64,000 bases of DNA, taken from positions 62,001 to 126,000 of the forward strand of contig NZ_JBCLNF010000002.1 of NCBI RefSeq assembly GCF_039062465.1, written 5' to 3'. This DNA comes from Parolsenella sp958406235 (GTDB taxonomy: Bacteria > Actinomycetota > Coriobacteriia > Coriobacteriales > Atopobiaceae). The position numbers and the translations under genes were made by a program. Each line of letters starts with the position of its first letter. Within the stretch, counting starts at the first letter, position 1. The notes below the pieces were generated by a model. It was not told where the DNA came from. It saw nothing but the letters and a program-made list of their open reading frames with translations, and made no database searches. Below, piece after piece: positions 58,706 through 64,000 of the stretch.

Positions 58706-60802
58706 TTAGGCGTTGCCGCCGGCCTTGCTGACGATCTCGTCGGCAACGTTCTTCGGGACGGGCTCGTAGTCGCTGAACTGCATGGTGTAGCTCGCGCGGC
58801 CCTGGGTCTGGGAACGAAGGTCGGTAGCGTAGCCGAACATCTCGCCCAGGGGCACCTTGGCCTTGATGGACGTGGTGCCGTTGCGCTCCTCCATGCCCTG
58901 GATCTGGCCACGGCGGGAGTTGAGGTTGCCCATGACGTCACCGAGGTACTGCTGCGGGGTCTCGACCTCGACGTCCTCGATGGGCTCGAGGAGAACCGGG
59001 TTGGACCTCTTCAGGGCCTCCTTGATGGCCATGGAACCGGCGATCTTGAAGGCGGCCTCGGAGGAGTCGACCTCGTGGTAAGAACCGTCAACAAGGGTGA
59101 CCTTGATGTCGACAACCGGGTAGCCGGCGATGACGCCGCTCTCGAGAGCCTCCTGGATGCCCTTGTCGATCGAGGGGATGTACTCCTTCGGGACGACACC
59201 GCCGACGATGGCGTTGACGAACTCGTAGCCCTTGCCGGACTCCTGCGGCTCGAGGTCGATGACGGCGTGACCGTACTGACCACGACCACCGGACTGGCGA
59301 ACGAACTTGCCGTCGACGTGCTGGACGGCCTTGCCAGCGGTCTCACGGTAGGCGACCTGCGGCTTACCCACGTTGCAGTCAACGTTGAACTCGCGCTTCA
59401 GGCGGTCGACGATGATCTCGAGGTGCAGCTCGCCCATGCCGGCGATGATGGTCTGACCGGTCTCCTGGTCCGTGTGAACCTGGAAGGTCGGGTCCTCCTC
59501 GGCGAGCTTGGCGAGGCCAACGCTCATCTTGTCCTGCTCGGCCTTGGTCTTGGGCTCGACGGCGACGTCGATGACCGGGTCGGCGAACTCGATGGACTCG
59601 AGGATGATGGGGTGAGCCTCGTCGCACAGGGTGTCACCGGTGGTGGTGGACTTGAGGCCCACGGCAGCGACGATGTCGCCGGTGGCGCAAGAGTCGCGGT
59701 CCGTACGATCGTGGGCGTTCATCTCGAGGATGCGGCCCAGACGCTCGCGATTGCCCTTGGTGGCGTTGTAAACGTAGGAGCCAGCCTCAGCGGTGCCGGA
59801 GTAGACACGGAAGTAGGTCAGCTTACCGACGAACGGGTCGGTCTGGATCTTGAAGGCCAGGGCGCTGAACGGAGCCTTGTTGTCGGCCTCGCGGGTCTCG
59901 GTCTCCTTGGACTTCGGGTTGGTGCCCTCGACGGGAGGAACGTCGAGCGGGCTCGGGAGGTAGTCGACGACGGCGTCGAGGAGCTCCTGGATGCCCTTGT
60001 TCTTGTAGGCGGAGCCGACGAAGACGAGGTTCAGCTCGTTAGAGATAACGCCCTTGCGGAGCGCGGCCTTGAGCTCGGAGACCTCGATCTCCTCCTCCAT
60101 GAGGATCTTCTCCATGAGGTCGTCGTCAAAGTTGGCGGCGGCGTCGAGGAGCTCATCGCGCTTGGCCTGGGCAACCTCGGCGTACTCGGCCGGGATAGCG
60201 TCCATGGCCTCAGGGTAGATCATGCCCTTGTCGTCTTCCTTGAAGTCCCAAGCGGTCATGGTGACCAGGTCGACGAGGCCCCAGAACTGGTCCTCGGCGC
60301 CCATCGGGATCTGAGCGGCGACGGCGTTGGCGTGCAGGCGCTCCTTCATGGTGTCAATGGCGTGGAAGAAGTCAGCGCCAATGCGGTCATACTTGTTGAT
60401 GAAGGCGATGCGCGGGACGTTGTAGTTGTGAGCCTGACGCCAAACGGTCTCAGACTGCGGCTGAACGCCGGCAACGGCGTCGAAGACGGCGACGGCACCA
60501 TCGAGGACGCGGAGGGAGCGCTCGACCTCGGCCGTGAAGTCAACGTGGCCTGGGGTGTCGATGATCTGAATGACGTTGTCGCCCCAGAAGCACGTGGTAG
60601 CAGCGGACTGAATGGTAACGCCGCGCTCCTGCTCCTGAACCATCCAGTCCATGGTGGCGGCGCCATCGTGGACCTCACCGATCTTGTGGGTCTTGCCGGT
60701 GTAGTAAAGGATTCGCTCGGTGGTCGTGGTCTTACCGGCATCGATGTGGGCCATGATGCCGATGTTACGCATGTCCTTGAGCGTGTACTTGCTCTTTGCC
60801 AT
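58706..60802 (-). CDS. fusA: Elongation factor G
   Basis: This 698-residue GTPase drives ribosomal translocation. G1 is AHIDAGKTTTTERIL (residues ~17-31), G3 is DTPGHVDF and G4 is NKYDRIGADF, with Tyr where NKMD is usual. Domain IV contains GRGQYGHAVIDLEP. It follows rpsG by 24 nt. No tuf gene follows it, unlike the classical str operon. Confidence 0.98.
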   Translation of the reverse strand: MAKSKYTLKDMRNIGIMAHIDAGKTTTTERILYYTGKTHKIGEVHDGAATMDWMVQEQERGVTIQSAATTCFWGDNVIQIIDTPGHVDFTAEVERSLRVLDGAVAVFDAVAGVQPQSETVWRQAHNYNVPRIAFINKYDRIGADFFHAIDTMKERLHANAVAAQIPMGAEDQFWGLVDLVTMTAWDFKEDDKGMIYPEAMDAIPAEYAEVAQAKRDELLDAAANFDDDLMEKILMEEEIEVSELKAALRKGVISNELNLVFVGSAYKNKGIQELLDAVVDYLPSPLDVPPVEGTNPKSKETETREADNKAPFSALAFKIQTDPFVGKLTYFRVYSGTAEAGSYVYNATKGNRERLGRILEMNAHDRTDRDSCATGDIVAAVGLKSTTTGDTLCDEAHPIILESIEFADPVIDVAVEPKTKAEQDKMSVGLAKLAEEDPTFQVHTDQETGQTIIAGMGELHLEIIVDRLKREFNVDCNVGKPQVAYRETAGKAVQHVDGKFVRQSGGRGQYGHAVIDLEPQESGKGYEFVNAIVGGVVPKEYIPSIDKGIQEALESGVIAGYPVVDIKVTLVDGSYHEVDSSEAAFKIAGSMAIKEALKRSNPVLLEPIEDVEVETPQQYLGDVMGNLNSRRGQIQGMEERNGTTSIKAKVPLGEMFGYATDLRSQTQGRASYTMQFSDYEPVPKNVADEIVSKAGGNA

Positions 60803-60826
60803 GAGTGTTCTCCCTAACCTACGCGA

Positions 60827-61297
60827 TTACCAGCGATAGTGCGAGAAGGCACGGTTGGCCTCGGCCATCTTGTACATATCCTCGCGCTTCTTGACGGAGG
60901 CACCGATGCCGTTGGAGGCGTCGATGATCTCGTTGGCGAGACGCTCGGCCATGGTCTTCTCCTTGCGGGCGCGGGAGAAGGTGACGATCCAGCGAATGGC
61001 CAGCGTGGTGGCACGACGGGAGTTGACCTCCATCGGCACCTGGTAGGTGGCACCGCCGACACGCTTCGGCTTGCACTCGAGGGTCGGGCGGACGTTGTCC
61101 ATGGCCTTCTTGAAGACGGTCAGCGGATCAGACTCGGTCTTCTCCTTGACGAGGTCGAAGGCGCCGTAGACGATGCGCTCGGCGACGGACTTCTTGCCGT
61201 CGAGAAGGACCTTGTTGATGAGCTGGGTCACGAGGCGGTTGTTGTAGACGGCATCCGGCGTGATCTCACGACGGTTGGCTGCTGCACGACGCGGCAT
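60827..61297 (-). CDS. rpsG: 30S ribosomal protein S7
   Basis: The 156-residue protein (MPRRAAANRREITPDAVYNN, LTVFKKAMDNVRPTLECKPK, RLANEIIDASNGIGASVKKR) starts assembly of the small-subunit head. It lies between rpsL and fusA. Confidence 0.98.
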   Translation of the reverse strand: MPRRAAANRREITPDAVYNNRLVTQLINKVLLDGKKSVAERIVYGAFDLVKEKTESDPLTVFKKAMDNVRPTLECKPKRVGGATYQVPMEVNSRRATTLAIRWIVTFSRARKEKTMAERLANEIIDASNGIGASVKKREDMYKMAEANRAFSHYRW

Positions 61298-61361
61298 ATT
61301 GAAACTCCTAACGAAATCAGCCCAGACGTTCGGGCGTGGTAGTTACTGGTACTGGGCTGGT

Positions 61362-61730
61362 TTAGCCGCGCTTGGCGCCGTAGCGAGAACGGGCCTGCTT
61401 ACGATCCTGAACAGCGGCGCAGTCGTAGGCACCACGGATGATCTTGTAGCGGACACCAGGGAGGTCACGGACACGGCCGCCACGGACGAGCACGATCGAG
61501 TGCTCCTGGAGGTTGTGGCCCTCGCCCGGGATGTAGGCGGTAACCTCGACGCCGTTCACGAGGCGCACACGGGCGACCTTACGAAGAGCGGAGTTAGGCT
61601 TCTTGGGGGTGGTGGTGAAGACACGGGTGCAAACGCCGCGCTTCTGCGGGTTGTGCTTGAGTGCCGCGTTCTTGGACTTGCTCTTGATCGTGGTGCGGCC
61701 CTGACGGACAAGCTGGTTGATAGTAGGCAA
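61362..61730 (-). CDS. rpsL: 30S ribosomal protein S12
   Basis: The 122-residue protein (PTINQLVRQGRTTIKSKSKN, KPNSALRKVARVRLVNGVEV, GGRVRDLPGVRYKIIRG) is the decoding-centre protein. The lysines of the streptomycin sites (KPNS region and GRVKDLPG-like loop) can be seen; the second loop reads GRVRDLPG, with Arg in place of Lys. The start codon is TTG 61730, preceded by AAGGAGAG. It heads the str operon. Confidence 0.96.
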   Translation of the reverse strand: MPTINQLVRQGRTTIKSKSKNAALKHNPQKRGVCTRVFTTTPKKPNSALRKVARVRLVNGVEVTAYIPGEGHNLQEHSIVLVRGGRVRDLPGVRYKIIRGAYDCAAVQDRKQARSRYGAKRG

Positions 61731-61822
61731 AGCTTCTCTCCTTCATACCTATCTAGACCTGTGCTGATTACATACTTGAAGGCGACGCAGCACGACGTCA
61801 CCCCGGATTGGCGCAAGTGAGA

Positions 61823-61851
61823 AGATTACTCGTGCTAGATTCATGTGTCAA
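61823..61851 (-). promoter_or_regulatory. rpsL: Sigma70-type promoter of the str operon
   Basis: On the minus strand TTGACA (61846-61851) and TAATCT (61823-61828) are separated by 17 bp. The start would be near 61816, about 85 nt before rpsL. Confidence 0.78.
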
Positions 61852-61954
61852 AAAGCCACGGGGCCGGGCGTATCCATCTTCACATTCGGCACAAAAAATG
61901 GGGCGCCCCGGATCGAGGTCGTCCCACTTTACACTGCATGCTCTCTAAAGACCA

Positions 61955-62164
61955 CTAGGCCTTGCGAGGCCTACCCCTCTTCTTAGGGCGCAAGGCTTCG
62001 GCGCCTTCCTCCCTATAGGTCGAGCACCACCTGAAGAAGGCGCTCTTGCTCTTGACGCCATAGGTATCCATGGCACTCGTAGACGTCATGCCGCCTTCGA
62101 TGTGCGCCTTGACGGCGCCAACTTTGTCCTCGTATGAGTACTGGTTTCTGGTATCCCCCTTCAT
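61955..62164 (-). pseudogene. Truncated IS3-family (IS150-like) OrfA fragment
   Basis: The 69-residue frame (MKGDTRNQYSYEDKVGAVKA ... FFRWCSTYREEGAEALRPKK, ending RGRPRKA) looks like the first helix-turn-helix module of IS150-type OrfA, in which KKRGRP follows the HTH. Normal OrfA is more than twice as long, and no OrfB follows, so this is a remnant or a domesticated small DNA-binding protein. It lies between the rpoC terminator and the rpsL promoter. I could not define terminal inverted repeats. Confidence 0.6.
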
Positions 62165-62225
62165 GGTTGTACATGGCCCCCTTTCATATTCAATTTGCCC
62201 CCCAACAGATAGTTGAATTCTATAT

Positions 62226-62264
62226 AAAACGGGAGGGCCGTGGAATAACCCCACGGCCCTCCCG
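62226..62264 (-). terminator. Intrinsic terminator of rpoC
   Basis: On the minus strand CGGGAGGGCCGTGG pairs perfectly with CCACGGCCCTCCCG around a seven-base loop, followed by TTTTATAT. It lies 36 nt past the rpoC stop and is one of the strongest terminators in the window. Confidence 0.92.
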
Positions 62265-62300
62265 GTCTTTAAATTTTCGTAAACGACGGCGAACTAAAGA

Positions 62301-64000
62301 CTACTCGTCGTCCTCATCCATCGAGTCGTCGTGGCGGACGACCTGGGAAAGAAGCGCATCAAGGGAGTCGAGACCCTCGTTGATGACATCGGCCTTCTGA
62401 CCGCTCTCGGCAGGAGCGCCAATGAGCTCGTCGTCCGAGTCGAAGTGGTGCGCCGACGGGGCGGCGGAGCCGAGAAGAACGTCGGAGTCTCCGTCAGGCG
62501 AGAAGACCATGTTCAGAAGCTGAGACAGGTCCTCGTCGTCGGCACCCTCATCCTCGGGCTCGAGGATGTAGAGCAGGCCGCGCGCCTCAAGGCCGTCGCG
62601 AAGCTCCTGAATCGCCTTGGCGCCAATGCCGTCGATGTGCAGGAGGTCGTCCTCGGTCTTACCGATGAGGTCGCCCACGGTCTCGATGCCAACCTCGCCG
62701 AACTTGTTGGTCCAACGCTGCGACACGCCGAGGTCGTCGAAGAGGTAGAGCTTGGCATCCTCGCTGGAGAGGGTACGGCCGTTCTTCGAGTAGACGCCCG
62801 GGTAACCATACTCGTCGCCAACCCAGTCAAGCTGCTGAGGAAGCTGCTCCTCAACCTCCTTGAGCTGCTCGGGAGCCCAGTCGGGCAGGCTCTTCGCAAG
62901 CGGGCTCGTCGGGCCGTCGATCTTCTGGCCGCGGTACGTAAGCTCGACGTCGTTGTAGGCGGCAAGGCCGGTACCGGCGGGAATCTTCTTGCCGACGATA
63001 ACGTTCGACTTCAGGTCCATGAGGTTGTCGACCTCGCCGGAGATGGCGGCCTCGGTGAGGACGCCAGCCGTGCGGATGAACGACGCGCTGGAGAGCCAGG
63101 AATCGATGGAGCTGGCGACCTTGAGGGTACCAAGGATCGCGGGTTCGGCCTCGGGGGCGACGCCACCGGCGAGGGTAATCTCGTTGACGGTGTCGGCGAA
63201 CTCGTAGCGGTCGACGTACTGACCCATGAGGTACTTGGAGTCACCCGGGTTGGTGATCTGGACGCGACGCAGCATCTGACGGGCGATGACCTCGATGTGC
63301 TTGTCGTTCAGCTCAACGCCCTGGCTGGTGTAGACGTCCTTGACGCTCTCGACGAACGTGTGCATGGTCGACTCGATGTCGGTGAGCTTGCGCAGGTTGC
63401 GGAAGTTCACGAAGCCCTTGGTGATCTGGTCACCGGCGCGGACCTCGCAGCCATCCTCGATGCCCGGCATGAAGCGGGCGCTCGCGGGAATGCGCTTCTC
63501 GTCGAGAATGCGGGTCGGGTCGTCGATGTCGACGATGCGGACGAGGTACTCGGTCTGCTCCGGCGAGATGGTGAGCTTACCGGAGAGCGGAGCGAGGTCA
63601 GCCTCACGGCCGAGGATCTTCTCGTTGACGTTGCCGACGACGTCGAACATACGGCCAACCGTAGGCAGGCCCTGCGTAATGTCGTCGACGCCTGCGACGC
63701 CGCCGGAGTGAATCGTACGCATCGTGAGCTGGGTGCCCGGCTCGCCGATGGACTGGGCGGCGATGATGCCAACCGCGGTACCAACGTTGACCGGACGACG
63801 CGTGGAGAGGTCCCAGCCATAGCACTTCTGGCAGACACCGTTCTTGGAACGGCAGGTGAGGAGAGCGCGGAGCTCAACCTTCTTGAGGCCAGCATCGACA
63901 AGGCGCTGGATGTCAGCGGCGGACTCGATGTAGCCGTCCTTCGGGATGAGAACCTCGCCGGTCTTCGGGTCGATAACGTCGTTGAGGGCGCAACGGCCGA
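62301..64000 (-). CDS. rpoC: RNA polymerase beta' subunit (3' part) with unusual C-terminal extension
   Basis: The right edge cuts the gene; the last ~566 residues are visible. Family parts include CQKCYGWDLSTRRPVNVG with AAQSIGEPGTQLTMRTIHSG (trigger-loop region), SWLSSASFIRTAGVLTEAAI and the usual end segment VIVGKKIPAGTGLAAYNDVE. Most beta' subunits stop soon after this. Here about 206 residues follow (nt 62304-62921). A linker leads to a helix-hairpin-helix segment at nt 62565-62750 (FGEVGIETVGDLIGKTEDDL and GIGAKAIQELRDGLEARGL), then an acidic tail ending SMDEDDE. The HhH segment parallels the RpoA alpha-CTD. Confidence 0.97.
   Translation of the reverse strand, partial: GRCALNDVIDPKTGEVLIPKDGYIESAADIQRLVDAGLKKVELRALLTCRSKNGVCQKCYGWDLSTRRPVNVGTAVGIIAAQSIGEPGTQLTMRTIHSGGVAGVDDITQGLPTVGRMFDVVGNVNEKILGREADLAPLSGKLTISPEQTEYLVRIVDIDDPTRILDEKRIPASARFMPGIEDGCEVRAGDQITKGFVNFRNLRKLTDIESTMHTFVESVKDVYTSQGVELNDKHIEVIARQMLRRVQITNPGDSKYLMGQYVDRYEFADTVNEITLAGGVAPEAEPAILGTLKVASSIDSWLSSASFIRTAGVLTEAAISGEVDNLMDLKSNVIVGKKIPAGTGLAAYNDVELTYRGQKIDGPTSPLAKSLPDWAPEQLKEVEEQLPQQLDWVGDEYGYPGVYSKNGRTLSSEDAKLYLFDDLGVSQRWTNKFGEVGIETVGDLIGKTEDDLLHIDGIGAKAIQELRDGLEARGLLYILEPEDEGADDEDLSQLLNMVFSPDGDSDVLLGSAAPSAHHFDSDDELIGAPAESGQKADVINEGLDSLDALLSQVVRHDDSMDEDDE

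Overview
The window is one stretch of a high-GC chromosome that reads as Actinomycetota, most likely class Coriobacteriia (Olsenella/Atopobiaceae or Collinsella-like). This rests on gene content and protein style (DUF5692 protein, twin-arginine lipoprotein binding proteins, an rplQ-ECF-truA block, strong GC bias at third codon positions). It is an inference, because no 16S gene is present. The left edge cuts a P-type ATPase and the right edge cuts rpoC.

Layout. 1-4.3 kb: a heavy-metal P1B ATPase, a SlyD-type FKBP and two membrane proteins. 4.4-13.1 kb: a nickel module. A five-gene peptide/nickel-type ABC importer on the minus strand diverges from larE-larB-larC (nickel-pincer cofactor synthesis) and a TetR regulator on the plus strand; the shared promoter region holds several TGAAC/GTTCA boxes. 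13.2-15.8 kb: an M19 dipeptidase and asnS. 16.2-26.8 kb: a galactose unit with a lone PTS EIIB, mglB-mglA-mglC (minus), a LacI regulator (minus) and galM-galK-galT (plus). The same 16-bp operator-like sequence lies before mglB and between lacI and galM. 27-30.5 kb: a membrane protein diverging from a clpP-like gene and a stand-alone VirD4/TraG-like ATPase gene. 30.6-35.5 kb: argC-argJ-argB-argD (minus) with candidate ARG boxes. 35.7-38.8 kb: a glycosyltransferase, a membrane-anchored protein and truA. 38.8-41.2 kb: ecfT and a fused double ecfA.

41.3-64 kb is the large minus-strand translation and transcription block: rpoC (partial), rpsL-rpsG-fusA, rpsJ, then rplC to rplX, a gap, rplE to secY, adk-map, infA-rpmJ-rpsM-rpsK-rpsD-rpoA-rplQ. 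It differs from the textbook str-S10-spc-alpha order in three places. A terminator and new promoter separate rpsJ from rplC. A terminator plus a 97-codon unknown gene separate rplX from rplE. A terminator separates secY from adk.

Most notable observations: (1) RpoC has a C-terminal extension of about 206 residues that contains a helix-hairpin-helix segment closely matching the RpoA alpha-CTD pattern. (2) A ClpP paralogue with an intact triad is paired with a VirD4-like ATPase that lacks any conjugation partner, behind its own sigma70-like promoter and a long structured leader. (3) Nickel import and cofactor genes occur without a local larA. (4) MglC carries a charged, helical N-terminal extension of about 225 residues. 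(5) Four copies of a GGGACWGTCCC-centred palindrome are scattered in intergenic sites. (6) The ribosomal superoperon is split at two unusual points.
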